A DNA stretch of 64,000 nt from Cyrtodaria siliqua (taxonomy: Eukaryota; Mollusca; Bivalvia; Adapedonta; Hiatellidae): positions 106,355-170,354 of the forward strand of contig JAWPHD010005119.1 of assembly GCA_037043455.1 (NCBI GenBank), given 5' to 3'. Below the pieces are notes generated by a model, which made no database searches, had not been told where the DNA came from, and saw only the letters and a list, made by a program, of their open reading frames with translations. Positions within the stretch are counted from its first letter, which is position 1; each line of letters opens with the position of its first letter. A program made the translations under genes and the position numbers. Shown here piece by piece: positions 46,860 through 60,292 of this stretch.

Positions 46860-47540
46860 CTGTCGAGACTAAATTGATCCTGACATCACACGGAAGCGTC
46901 CTGATAAGTGTCGTAATAATCGGTTGAAAACTGTGGGAGGAGATTGACACAAAATATATTTTAATGTAAAATAAAATAAAAAATCGTAACTCCGGTAAAC
47001 GCATGTCCGATTTTGAAGCCAATTCGATATGCGCCTCTTGACATTATAGGTAAGCATCCTGTAAAGTTTCGAAACAATCGGTTCAACATTGTGGGAGGAG
47101 ATAAACACACAAGATATTTTAACCTAACATTTGATAAAATAAGGGTCTTAACCCCGGTAATACAATATAGACATAAAAATCGAACAGAAAAAGTAGCATT
47201 CAAGGACGACAGTCAACCACAAACACACAGAAACAAAGAACAACTTTAAAGATGAATAAAAGGCCAAATAAGACAAAAGGATTGACAATAGGTTTACCGC
47301 CAGTGGAACGGTCAGTGGCAGAAAAGGCCGCTGGGGGTTTAAACCAGGTTCTAGGGTGCGCCAAACCTCACACTTACCCTACTGTCATCCCAATAAAACA
47401 GGACAGTGTAAATAAAGAAATCCCCGCCATGAACTATTCTCTAACCAACAAGGTCGATTTGGACGGAGAGAGACACACAAACGAGACGGACACCCGGACG
47501 GACAGACATGGCTAACACCATATGCCCCTCACCATTCGGT
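46860..47540 (+). mobile_element. Two-unit pearl-like element
   Basis: Two 150-160 bp units ('cggttgaaaactgtgggaggagatt', 'tgtccgattttgaagcc') precede 'acggacacccggacggacagacatgg' and the end 'caccatatgcccctcaccattcggtggtaggg'. The end can form a hairpin (ccaccattcgg.tgg region). Confidence 0.6.
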
Positions 47541-47704
47541 GGTAGGGACACACAACTAGGACAAGTGTTGAGTAGAAAGCGTAAATGCGTCTTTTGACCT
47601 TGTTGTTCTGTAAATGGTGTTAAAGATAAAAGTATGAAATGAATGTTTCACCGTATTTTTTCCCAACCAATTTTAAGAAAACTAGCGATACAATTTCCAA
47701 TTGA

Positions 47705-48045
47705 TTTACACACCAAGTCCCATACATTCCTTCCATTCAACCTACCTACACTACCTACACACCAAGTCCCATACATTCCTACCATTTAACCTATCTACAC
47801 TACCTACACACCAAGTCCCATACATTCCTACCGTTTAACCTACCTACACTACCTACACTACCTACACACCAAGTCCCATACATTCCTACCATTTAACCTA
47901 CCTACACACCAAGTCCCATACATTCCTACCATTTAACCTACCTATACTACCTACACACCAAGTCCCATACATTCCTACCATTTAACCTACCTATACTACC
48001 TACACACCAAGTCCCATACATTCCTACCATGTAACCTACCTACAC
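47705..48045. repeat. About 49-bp minisatellite (ccaagtcccatacattcc)
   Basis: Seven copies of 'caccaagtcccatacattcctaccatttaacctacctacactaccta' with internal 'cctacacta' expansions. It fuses without spacer to the P1 array at 48046. Confidence 0.92.
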
Positions 48046-49745
48046 TACCTAATGACCCCAAATGCAGTCCCACGCTCTTTCCAGATGCGCTACATATACT
48101 GAAAGGAAAAAGAAACGCGGTGTGCGTATTTCCGCTATATATTGTATGTTTAATATGCTACTGCTAATCGAATGGTACAGGGCGACATTAGGCATGTCCT
48201 TTTAGGCTAGTCCTTTTAGAAAGAAGGTTTAAACAGCACTGAACACACCAATGGTTACCCCTTTAAAGTTGCATTATCGTCAGAATGCGCATTTGGCTCA
48301 AGCATGTGAGCAAACTTAGCAATCACTCAACATTAAATACAGTACTGAACTGGCTCAATTTTTCCAAGAGGAACTTCAGCATTTATGAATTTCTTGTTAC
48401 AACGTGTATTGCTATTAAAACGTCTACAACATCACAGTTGTGTCCTTTCTCTAACTAACTGCACTTTTTTTTTACAAAACATCTTGGGATTTCTTTGGAA
48501 TATATATGGAATTAAGTGTGCAGTATATGCAATATATAGTGGAAATACGCACCCTGCGTTTTTTTTTCCTTTCAGTATACATAGCCAATTACATTGCAAT
48601 ATCTCACTCCTAACAAACGTTATTGAGCGTAATTTTTTTCTCTGTATTTAGTAACAACAACCTTGACCTTGACCCAAGTGACACTAACTACAATCCCAAG
48701 CTTCTTTTCACATAAGCTTCCTACCTAGCAAGTTTCATCGCAAAACCTTATTCCTAAAAAAAGGTTATTGAGCAGAAACAATTTTTCTATTTTTTAGTAA
48801 CAGTGACCTCGCCCTTGACACCAGTGACTCCAAATACAATTCCAAGCTTACTTTCCATAAACTACCTACATAGCAAGCACAATCTCTCTCCTTACAAAAG
48901 TTATTGAGTAGAAACCTTGTTTCTAGTTTTAGTAAAGCGACCTTTGATCTTGACCACAGTGACCCCATATACAATCCCAAGATTCCTTTCCATATAAGAT
49001 ATCTACCAAGCTCGTTTCGTCGCAATACCTCACTCCTACCAAAAATTACAGAAAGTAACAGCGACCTTGACATTGACTCCAGTGACCCCAAATGCAATCC
49101 CAGCCTTCCTCTTCATATAAGCTACCTACCCAGCAAGTTTCGTCTCAATACCTTATTCATAATAAAAAATTATTGAGCAGAAAGTATTTTTATATTGTAA
49201 GTAACTGTGACCTTGAAATTGACCCGAGTGACCCCAAAATGCAATCCCAACCTTCCTTTCCATATAAGCAAGTTCCATCGCAATATTTCACTCTTAACAA
49301 ACGTTACAGAGAGGAAAACATTTTTCTATGTTAAGTCACAACGACATTGACCCCAGTGACCCCAAATGCAATCCCAAACTTCCTTTCTATATAAACTACC
49401 TACCCAGCAATGTTCGTCGCCATACTTCACTCCTAACAAAAGATATCGAGCGGATACCATTTGTCTATTTTTAGTAACAGTGACCTTGGCCTGGACCCCA
49501 GTGACCCCAAATGCAATCCCGACCTTCCTTTCCATATAAGCTACCCACCCAGCCAGTTTCGTTGTAATACCTCACTTCTAACAAAAGTTATCGAGCGGAA
49601 ACCATTGTTCTAGTTTTAGTAACAGTGACCTTGACCCCAGTGACCCCAAATGCAATCCCAACCTTCCTTTCCATATAAGCTACCTACCCTGCTAGTTTCA
49701 CCGTAATACCTCATTCCTAACAAAAGTTAGTGAGCGGAAACCAAA
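48046..49745 (+). repeat. P1 array (about 145-bp units), about 8 copies, split by a MITE
   Basis: Units carry 'agtaacagtgaccttgacc', 'agtgaccccaaatgcaatcc', 'ttcctttccatataagctacctaccc'. The first unit is interrupted at 48095-48579 and resumes at the matching position. Confidence 0.9.
48095..48579 (+). mobile_element. MITE family M4, copy 2, inside the P1 array
   Basis: Left tatactgaaaggaaaaag + aaacgcggtgtgcg, right the complement with 'cgcaccctgcg'; TIR about 50 bp. Interior is the reverse of the copy at 8135-8560. Confidence 0.85.
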
Positions 49746-50482
49746 AGTTTGACGCTGCGCGCCCGCCAAACGACATACGCCAAAGGAATGACCAAACAAG
49801 GAAAACCTGGTTAAAATCCATGATTAATATATCTACTTATACAACACATTATGACAGAAGGTACAACGTTTAACGCATTTATGATCATTTTATGAATACA
49901 CAATAATCTGACACATGGAAGAAAAGGAAAATCTACCTACATATCGGGGAAACTAACAACAGTCAAATTTTACAATATACATATATGTACATCATGTCTG
50001 ACCTTAATGACGTCAGGGTATAAATATAACTTACATATTTGGAGAATCCAAACTCTATAGACACAATATAAACGGTTTTGGACCAGGGTATATAAAGTCA
50101 TATAAAAATAAAAATAGTGGACAGAATTTAAGTATCTTTTTTTAGTAACCAAGGTCTACCCTACCCGGTTAATTTGGTACCAGAAACATTAAATTCCAAA
50201 CAAGATTTGATTTTAAAAGAATATCACGAACACACAAAGAGTCCGTAAAAAATGTTGCAAAGTCCATTAAAAGTAACAGTTACGGACAAATTCGAGTAAC
50301 CAATAAAAAGATTATTTTTATTCGCAAACTTTCATTGTAAACGATTATTATTGTTGATTGTTGATCTATTGTGAATTATCAACTGAGATAATAAGGGTTA
50401 TGGTCGAATGTCAAGGTTCAGCGATCATTGTACGGGTTCGAACACTGCCATGGTCCAAAACATTTTTACAGAGTATTTAACA
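49746..50482. other. Element end and unique sequence
   Basis: 'gtttgacgctgcgcgcccgcc' at 49747-49767 looks like the GC-rich end of the P1 element. 50010-50085 shares 'acatatttggagaatccaaactctatagacac' with 3870-3910. No gene seen. Confidence 0.45.
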
Positions 50483-53400
50483 AAACAAGAGGCCCAAGAG
50501 GGCCTGTGAACGCTCTACTGGCTGTTATACCATTGATGAATCGAGTCGTACTACATGGTGTCTAGAGTGTACACAAGGTTTTTCAAGTATTTGACTTAGT
50601 GACCTAGTTTTTGACCCCATGGGACCCATTTTAGAACTTGACCAAAATATAATTAAGACAACATTTCTACAAAGTTTCATCAAGATCGGGTCAGAATTAT
50701 GGCCTCTAGAGTGTACTAGTGACCTAGTTTCTGACCCTGTGTGACCCATTTTCGAACTTTAGCACGCTATAATTGAGACAAATATTCTGACAAAATTGCA
50801 TCAAGATCGGGTCAAAAATATGGCCTCTAGAGTGTACACACGGTTTTTCCAAAGTTTGACCTAGTGACCTAGTTTTTAACACCATGTGACCCATTTTTGA
50901 ACTTGACCAAGATATAATTAAGACAAACATTTTGACAAAAAGTGTACACAAGGTTTTTCCAATATTTGACCTAGTGACCTAGTTTTTAACCCCATGTGAC
51001 CCATGTTCAAACGTGACCAAGATATAATTAAGACAAACATTCTGACAAAGTTGCATCAAGCTCGGGTCAAAAATATGGCCTCTAGAGTGTACACAAGGTT
51101 TTTCCAATATTTGACCTAGTGACCTAGTTTTTAACTTCATGTGACCCATTTCCGAACTTGATCAAGATATAATTAAAATAAACAATTTGACAAAATTTCA
51201 TCAAGATTGGGTAACAAATATGACCTCTAGAGTGTACACAAATTTTTTCAAGTATTTGACCTAGTGACCTAGTTTTTGACCCCGCATGACCCATTTTTGA
51301 ACTTGACCGAGATTTCATTAAGACAAACATTCTGACAAAGTTTCATCAAGCTCGTGATATTTATGTATATGGGGATCGCTGACATGCATGTAACAGTCAA
51401 TGTCTTGCGTAATATGTGTGCCGGATGATCCTCATATACATTAAACTCATATGGTGTACATGTGTGTGGTCATAGTTAAGTAGCAAATAGCCAGTAAAAG
51501 AATAAGTATGTCGGTATGTATTTATGTATATGGGGATCGCTGACATGCATGTAACAGTCAATGTCTTGCGTAATATGTGTGCCGGATGATCCTCATATAC
51601 ATTAATAAGCTCATATGGTGTGCATGTGTGTGGTCATATTTAAGTAGCAAATAGCCAGTAAAAGAATAAGTATGTATGTCGGTATGTATTTATGTATATG
51701 GGGATCGCTGACATGCATGTAACAGTCAATGTCTTGCGTAATATGTGTGCCGGATGATCCTCATATACATTAAAGTCATATGATGTACATGTGTGTGGTC
51801 ATATTTAAGTAGCAAATAGCCAGTAAAAGAATAAATATGTCGGTATATGTCGTATGTAGCATGAAATGTATGGGTCTATGTGTATATCTAGCCATATGGG
51901 GGTGTACTGCTCATCTGATCTTGACTTCTGCCATCAATAATATAAAGGCATAAACGGAATTGCACATATTTGATATTATATCAACATAGCTCAATACGAC
52001 TTATTAACGATAAAACACCAAGCAAATGGACCCACACAATGCTTGCAGCACCATTGCTCCTCGGTATAAGGTGGTAGTAACATGCTTTGCTCCCATGGGC
52101 ACCGAAAGAGGGATGGGAAAGCAAGTAGGGGTGGAACCCATAATCTAAAAACCATTAAAAAACCAACATTGCATTAACGGTGCTCTCACTTTGGACCGCG
52201 CGGATAATTTCAATCCGTTTTGCAAAACGAAAATGCAACTTACACCTGATTGGTTCATTTTCAATCCGTTTTGCGAAACAAAAAACCAACAAATCCCTGA
52301 TTGGTCCATTTTCAATCCGTTTTGTAAAACGAAAATAAACCATAATTTCAACTAAATGGGGATCGAACATGTAACATGTAAATATAAATGTATGACTATA
52401 TAGCTAATGTAAACATACCAAGATATGGACAAGTCAAAAAGCCCTATTACTATAAAACATAGCGAAAGTTAAAAACGATTAGTTGAGTCTAATGTGGGGC
52501 TTCATCTGCACAAGGAATATTTTCTGTGGTACTGTGATAACGGCGGGGCTCAAGCGATTTGCATGGTTCATAACTCAGGCGGCGCCGCGTAAAAGCGCGG
52601 TCCTGCAGCTTGGTTCTGAACTGCGCGGTCCTGACCGTGGAATCCGAGTCATTAAGTTTGAGTACGGGCCCTAACACTCGCTTAAAACTTAGAATAGGAC
52701 AAACCATATCATGACAGGCAGAATACAATATAACAGATAAAAAAGGTTAGGTAAATGGAGAAGATGAACAGTATAAACTATAAGTATGGTGCACACGGAC
52801 ATTGTAATATGGGCCCATGGCCAAATCCGCCATCCTTCCTGATACTCGGTAGTGACTGGGGTTGTAACTCACCCTGGAACCAGCTCTGTGAGCGCTGAGT
52901 AAGGTTAACGATGAGGACGCGGCACCGGACCCCATATCAATAATGGTGACAACATCACACGGTGAGGCCGCGCTACCAAATCAATGCCCAAACTATGAAG
53001 GAACTACACCCAGATAGTAGGCGAGTCTCTCCACTGACACAAATACAGCAGGTGGATGCCCGCTGTAGTCTTTGGGGCGTGCAAACGTATTGAAGCCTAT
53101 TCAAGAAGACTTAAAAGATGGGGTGGCGCGACACCACTGTTGGGTGTTTTAAAGGGATATGAATAGACGTACATAGCAGGCACGGTTATAGTTACCAGTT
53201 AGAGAAATGTATGAGAGTATGTGTAGCTAAATAGATGTATGTATATATATATGTATGTATGAAAACCACAAGATAATTGTTTTAGCACTGAAATGTGTAG
53301 TAATTATCTTGTGAATTTGTATTTGCCTTGCCTATTGTCAATTTCGTTCCTAAAAACAGTAATAATAGCGTTTAAAAACATAAGCACATAAGCGTACAAT

Positions 53401-56400
53401 GATCTATATAATTATTCTGTAAATTTATCCCACTAAGTGCTCATCCCATCAGAAGGGATGGGACCGTCAGTAAACTTAAAAAACAGTGACATGTTTGACA
53501 AGTCTCACATACTTATATATGAAAAACTTCACCGAGTACAGATTCCAGGATTAGGTTGATGATGGAAGATCTAACTGTTCCTGTGGGGCCCTAATCACAC
53601 AGTTGGTATGGGGTTTTTCATGAACATGATGATATTGCATTGTCTAACCGTCTCGCCTCTAGGTCGTCCTGAGTTTGTGGCTGCTGATTTGATTTGTATT
53701 ATGGTGTGGTGTGCCTCGCTCATCGTCTATTTCGATCATAAAACCAGTAATAATATCACTGTAAAACCAAGTGATTTCCATCCGGTCCGCGCTTTGTCCA
53801 AATTGACAAACCCGACCTTGACACTTATATCGACCCTGACCCTGAATAACATAGTTAAGAAACTCGGCAATAAACACATATTTTTAAGTAGGACACGCAA
53901 GTAGGGCAGGTCAGGCCAGTAGAACACGGCAGGTTAAGGTCGACGCAATTAAAATGAAACATATAGGGAATAAGTGAAATGTTTATATGTATGAGTGTGT
54001 ACGAAATATAATAACTACCTGTAATGATATTATTCTGTATGTATCTACTATGTATGGATGTATGTATATCTATGTGTATGTATGAAATCTCATATTATCC
54101 TTATATATAATTACCTAATATATGGTATCACCCAATATACGTGTATATATATATACATATACCCCGTGTATTAACGTACGTTCACGTGTATGGACAAGAT
54201 ATTAAATTTGTCTATATAAGTAAATACCATTGACATTCGCGTCGGACGAATAAGAAAATACAATAAAACGCGTCCCACGGAAATATCGAGCGGTGTTATA
54301 GTGGGAATAGCACATATTAGGCCACTTTTTAGGCATTCGATTTTTTGTATTATAACAATTATAAGTAAAAAACAAATAAATAAGCAAATAAGTATACCAG
54401 TAGAAGCCATACAAAAACATTAAATTTTTATTGTGCATTATACCATAAGGGATGTGACCGTCTTAAAATCCAACAACTACAGTAATAATAGTGTAATAGT
54501 TCTTAACTAAGTACAAAAGTAATGTTAACTCTAAAACCAGTAAACACGGCACATACCCATTTAGGACTAGGGAGCGCCTCCTTACGGTCCCTTTCATCAC
54601 CAACCTGTGGGACACATCTCACAGGGGCAATCTTGACTGGAAACCGTTAGCGACCATAATTGGCCTTTTCTTCCCAGTGGTAGCAAACCCCTTGCGCGAA
54701 CAAGATGTGGAATTGCTGCCACAGTACCTCAGACCAGACACACACGATATGCCCCAGGCATAGCAACCAACAAACTTAACACCAACAAATGCTCCAACAT
54801 GTACAAACATACAACACAGAAATAACCGAACAGGCCCCAGTTCGATGACCACAAGTATTAGTATGCTGCAAATGGACACGCTAATCATCCCCAAGATGGC
54901 GTAGTACAGGCATACCCCTCATCAAACCCCAGCAAATATGGTATGTTAAAAACATAATCATAACACTACAAGACAAGCATGCACCACATACAACACAACG
55001 CCAAACAAAGCTAGGATCGGAAGGTGTCAATACACGAAATTAGGTTGAATTAACCGCTGTTGTTGACACCGTTTTTAGCACATATTTAGGCATTAAACAG
55101 ACCCGTTGGCAAGGTCTAGATCAGCTTCAAAATTCAAAATTACACCTTTAAAAGTCCAGACTCTATTGTGCCCATCGCGTCAGGTATACCCTGACGTGTT
55201 CGTTGGCGGACGGACTATAAACCTTAGAATTACACACACACACGTTTCATCAAGCTCGGGTCAAAAATATGGCCTCTAGAGTGTACACAAGGTTTTTCCA
55301 ATATTTGACCTAGTGACCTAGTTTTTAATTCATGTGACCCATTTCCGAACTTGATCAAGATATAATTAAAATAAACAATTTGACAAAATTTCATCAAGAT
55401 TGGGTAACAAATATGACCTCTAGAGTGTAGACAAGTTTTTTCAAGTATTTGACCTAGTGACCTAGTTTTTGACCCCACATGACCCATTTTTGAACTCGAC
55501 CGAGATTTCATTGAGACAAACATTCTGACAAAGTTTCATCAAGATCGGGTCAAAATTATGGCCTCTAGAGTGTACACACGGTTTTTCCAAAGTTTGACCT
55601 AGTGACCTAGTTTTTAAAACCATGTGACCCATTTTTGAACTTGACCAAGATATAATTAAGACAAACATTTTGACAAAGTTTCATCAAGATTGGGTCAGAA
55701 ATACGGCTTCTAGAGTGTACACAAGGTTTTTCAAGTATTTGACCTAGTGACCTAGTTTTAACCCCATGTGACCCATTTTCAAACTTGACCAAGATATAAT
55801 TAGACAAACATGTTGACAAAGTTGCATCAAGATCGGGTAAAAAATATGGCCTCTAGAGTGTACACGCAGTTTTTCCCAAGTTTGACCTAGTGACCTAGTT
55901 TTTAACACCATGTGACCCATTTTTGAACTTGACCAAGATATAATTAAGACAAACATTTTGACAAAGAGTGTACACATGGTTTTTCCAATATTTGACCTAG
56001 TGACCTAGTTTTTAACCCCATGTGACCCATTTTCAAACTTGACCAAGATCTAATTAAGACAAACATTCTGACAAAGTTGCATCAAGCTCGGGTCAAAACT
56101 ATGGCCTCTAGAGTGTACACAAGATTTTTCCAATATTTGACCTATTTTTTAACTTCATGTGACCCATTTTACGAACTTGATCAAGATATAATTAAGATAA
56201 ACAATTTGACAAAATTTCATCAAGATTGGGTAACAAATATGACCTCTAGAGTGTACACAATTTTTTTCAAGTATTTGACCTAGTGACCTAGTTTTTGACC
56301 CCACATGACCCATTTTCGAACTTGACCGAGATTTCATTGACACAAACAATAAGAATAAACATTCTGACAAAGTTGCATCAAGCTCGGATCAAAAATATGG

Positions 56401-59054
56401 CCTCTAGAGTGTACACACGGTTTTTCCAATATTTGACCTAGTGACCTAGTTTTTAACTTCATGTGACCCATTTTCGAACTTGATCAAGATATAATTAAGA
56501 TAAACAATTTGACAAAGTTTCATCAAGATTGGGTAACAAATATGACCTCTAGAGTGTACGCAAGTTTTTTCAAGTATTTGACCTAGTGACCTAGTTTTTG
56601 ACCCCGCATGACCCATTTTTGAACTTGACCGAGATCTCATTAAGACAAACATTCTAACAAAGTTTCATCAAGATCAGATAAAAAATATGGCATCTAGAGT
56701 GTACACAAGGTTTTTCCAAAGTTTGACCTAGTGACCTAGTTTTTAAAACCATGTGACCCATGTTTGAACTTGACCAAGATATAATTAAGACAAACATTTT
56801 GACAAAGTTTCATCAAGATTGGGTCAGAAATACGGCTTCTAGAGTGTACACAAGGTTTTTCAAGTATTTGACCTAGTGACCTAGTTTTAACCCCATGTGA
56901 CCCATTTTCAAACTTGACCAAGATATAATTAGACAAACATTCTGACAAAGTTGCATCAAGATCGGGTCAAAAATATGGCCTCTAGAGTGTACACGCAGTT
57001 TTTCCCAAGTTTGACCTAGTGACCTAGTTTTTAACACCATGTGACCCATTTTTGAACTTGACCAAGATATAATTAAGACAAACATTTTGACAAAGAGTGT
57101 ACACACGGTTTTTCCAATATTTGACCTAGTGACCTAGTTTTTAACTTCATGTGACCCATTTTCGAACTTGATCAAGATATAATTAAGATAAACAATTTGA
57201 CAAAGTTTCATCAAGATTGGGTAACAAATATGACCTCTAGAGTGTACGCAAGTTTTTTCAAGTATTTGACCTAGTGACCTAGTTTTTGACCCCGCATGAC
57301 CCATTTTTGAACTTGACCGAGATCTCATTAAGACAAACATTCTAACAAAGTTTCATCAAGATCAGATCAAAAATATGGCATCTAGAGTGTACACAAGGTT
57401 TTTCCAAAGTTTGACCTAGTGACCTAGTTTTTAAAACCATGTGACCCATGTTTGAACTTGACCAAGATATAATTAAGACAAACATTTTGACAAAGTTTCA
57501 TCAAGATTGGGTCAGAAATACGGCTTCTAGAGTGTACACAAGGTTTTTCAAGTATTTGACCTAGTGACCTAGTTTTAACCCCATGTGACCCATTTTCAAA
57601 CTTGACCAAGATATAATTAGACAAACATTCTGACAAAGTTGCATCAAGATCGGGTCAAAAATATGGCCTCTAGAGTGTACACGCAGTTTTTCCCAAGTTT
57701 GACCTAGTGACCTAGTTTTTAACACCATGTGACCCATTTTTGAACTTGACCAAGATATAATTAAGACAAACATTTTGACAAAGAGTGTACACATGGTTTT
57801 TCCAATATTTGACCTAGTGACCTAGTTTTTAACCCCATGTGACCCATTTTCAAACTTGACCAAGATCTAATTAAGACAAACATTCTGACAAAGTTGCATC
57901 AAGCTCGGGTCAAAACTATGGCCTCTAGAGTGTACACAAGATTTTTCCAATATTTGACCTAGTGACCTAGTTTTTAACTTCATGTGACCCATTTCCGAAC
58001 TTGATCAAGATATAATTAAGATAAACAATTTGACAACATTTCATCAAGATTGGGTAACAAATATGACCTCTAGAGTGTAGACAAGTTTTTTCAAGTATTT
58101 GACCTAGTGACCTAGTTTTTGACCCCACATGACCCATTTTCGAACTTGACCGAGATTTCATTGACACAAACAATTAGGATAAACATTCTGACAAAGTTGC
58201 ATCAAGCTCGGATCAAAAATATGGCCTCTAGAGTGTACACAAGGTTTTTCCAATATTTGACCTAGTGACCTAGTTTTTAACTTCATGTGACCCATTTTCG
58301 AACTTGATCAAGATATAATTAAGATAAACAATTTGACAAAGTTTCATCAAGATTGGGTAACAAATATGACCCCTAGAGTGTACGCAATTTTTTTCAAGTA
58401 TTTGACCTAGTGACCTAGTTTTTGACCCCGCATGACCCATTTTTGAACTTGACCGAGATTTCATTAAGACAAACATTCTGACAAAGTTTCATCAAGATCA
58501 GGTCAAAAATATGGCCTCTAGAGTGTACACAAGGTTTTTCCAAAGTTTGACCTAGTGACCTAGTTTTTAAAACCATGTGACCCATATTTGAACTTGACCA
58601 AGATATAATTAAGACAAACATTTTGACAAAGTTTCATCAAGATTGGATCAGAAATACAGCTTCTAGAGTGTAAACAAGGTTTTTCAAGTATTTGACCTAG
58701 TGACCTAGTTTTTAACCCCATGTGACCCATTTTCAAACTTGACCAAGATATAATTAAGACAAACATTCTGACAAAGTTGCATCAAGCTCGGGTCAAAAAT
58801 ATGGCCTTTAGAGTGTACACAAAGTTTTTCCAATATTTGACCTAGTGACCTAGTTTTTGACCCCACATGACCCATTTTCGAACTTGACCGAGATTTCATT
58901 GAGACAAACATTCTGACAAAGTTTCATGATGATTGCATCAGAAATGTGGCCTCTAGAGTGTACACAAGCAAAACTTAACGGACGGACGACGGACGACGGA
59001 CGACGGACAACACACCATCCCATAAGCTCTGCTGGCCCTTGGCCAGTAGAGCTA
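50483..59054 (+). mobile_element. 8.6-kb array element P4 (145-bp units) with hairpin ends, split by an insertion
   Basis: 5' hairpin GGCCC-AAGA-GGGCC at 50491-50504, then 'gctctactggc' (50512-50522). Units of about 145 bp follow ('ttgacctagtgacctagttttt', 'catgtgacccattttcgaacttgacc', 'ttcatcaagatcggg', 'atggcctctagagtgtacacaagg'). Then 'acggacggacgacggacgac' and a 13-bp-stem 3' hairpin at 59025-59053 (AGCTCTGCTGGCC-CTT-GGCCAGTAGAGCT, written as arms). The 3' arm 'gccagtagagc' is the complement of the 5' 'gctctactggc'. Hairpins, subterminal complementarity and a central array fit non-autonomous Helentron/pearl-type elements, an inference. Confidence 0.8.
51356..55240. other. 3.9-kb insertion within the P4 array
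   Basis: The array stops at 'gtttcatcaagctcg|tgatattt' and resumes at 'acacac|gtttcatcaagctcg|gg', so a 15-bp direct repeat flanks it. Inside: 170-bp x 3 array (51356-51870, 'gtatatggggatcgctgacatg'), 57-bp x 3 repeat (52205-52345, 'ttcaatccgttttgcaaaacg'), a 12-bp-stem hairpin (53270-53317, cacaagataatt), and GC-richer stretches near 52480-53000 and 54550-54900. No recognisable transposase or reverse transcriptase; a 91-codon minus-strand ORF (54619-54894) is unrecognised. Confidence 0.65.
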
Positions 59055-60185
59055 AAAATCGAACATTAATAGAATATCATTGTAGCGCTTTCGTCTAATT
59101 GCTTGATGTTCATTTTTGCATGTCATGCCTGTGTGAATAATTAGTGAGGTATTTTTAAACCATGCAATTAAGGTTACGATTCTTTTAGTTATATAAAGAG
59201 CAAATAAGCTCTGTTTAGCATAGAATTCTGTTTAAAATCTCCATTTTGCTTCAAATTGTAAGTCAATTTACCCCACCCACTATTGACACATTGTTTATTC
59301 ATTTAGTTTAATTAATATTGTTTACATTATATGTGTAAACTTATAAGAATCACTAATTTACATCCTTTCTATGATGATTTAAATGATAGTATTATATGAA
59401 GTAGGGATTGCTAGTATAGATTCAGGAAAATATGTAGTATGCAACGTTCAATCGTTCATGGCATTGCATATATTTGTTCAGTGATACACACGCCGAAGTG
59501 GAAGTATAAGCCTTCCTCACAGTAACTGCAACATCAATATTAGTAGAATGTTCTGATAGAGACATATATTGCACAAACGACACAAACAATCCAAAGGAAT
59601 TTAAAAATGGGCGGTTTTATTCTTTTCATAACATACATTTAATTTATTCTTCTTTTTTTGTAGGTGTATGCGCTATTTCAATAATTATTATGATTAAACA
59701 TTTGGATTATGTATAACATATAAAGACATGAATTAAAAGTAAATTATAAAATAAATAAAGTGATAAATAAAATAGAATCGACGAAGACAAAGTTTAAGGG
59801 AATAGCCAGAAACCTGTACAAACTCACATAATGGCAACCATTCGTTAGTATCGGTGCAGTTGTTACACGAACACCTGCTTAATTATATAATTAAATTATA
59901 TAGGTTGTGATGTCCTTCATATTTGATTTATAGTATTGAATTAACTTAGGACTGGGACTGTTAGTAAGCATCAAATCTTTATTTGCGCACGCATGACAGG
60001 TATCTAAAAATACAGTTATTGCTAATGAAGGGGTAACAATGCCAACAATGCCAACAATGACAAAGAATTGTATTGCTTTTAACTGGTCATCTGAGTATTT
60101 TCTCCAAAATGTTTTGTGAAAATGCATAGTTTTACCCTTTATTTTGTGGGTGAGACTTTTCAATATGCACTTTTAAAGAAACAGA
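59055..60185. other. AT-rich intergenic sequence, no gene supported
   Basis: A 90-codon minus-strand ORF (59891-60163) has a hydrophobic middle but no family features. Confidence 0.4.
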
Positions 60186-60187
60186 AT

Positions 60188-60235
60188 TGAATGTTGTTTA
60201 ATGGTTCATCAACACATATAAGGTTATTTAGAGGC

Positions 60236-60292
<57 letters not shown>

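Noticed and set aside
54619..54894. 91-codon minus-strand ORF with hydrophobic N-terminus
   Set aside because: No recognised family, no flanking gene signals; inside the unidentified insertion. Left unannotated as CDS.
50525..58911. Repeated 68-77 codon minus-strand ORFs (MFVLIISWSSSKMGH type)
   Set aside because: One per 145-bp unit; 145 is not a multiple of 3 and the reading follows the repeat, not a gene.
59891..60163. 90-codon minus-strand ORF with a hydrophobic middle
   Set aside because: AT-rich chance ORF; contains a short tandem duplication (gccaacaat) and has no splice or promoter support.
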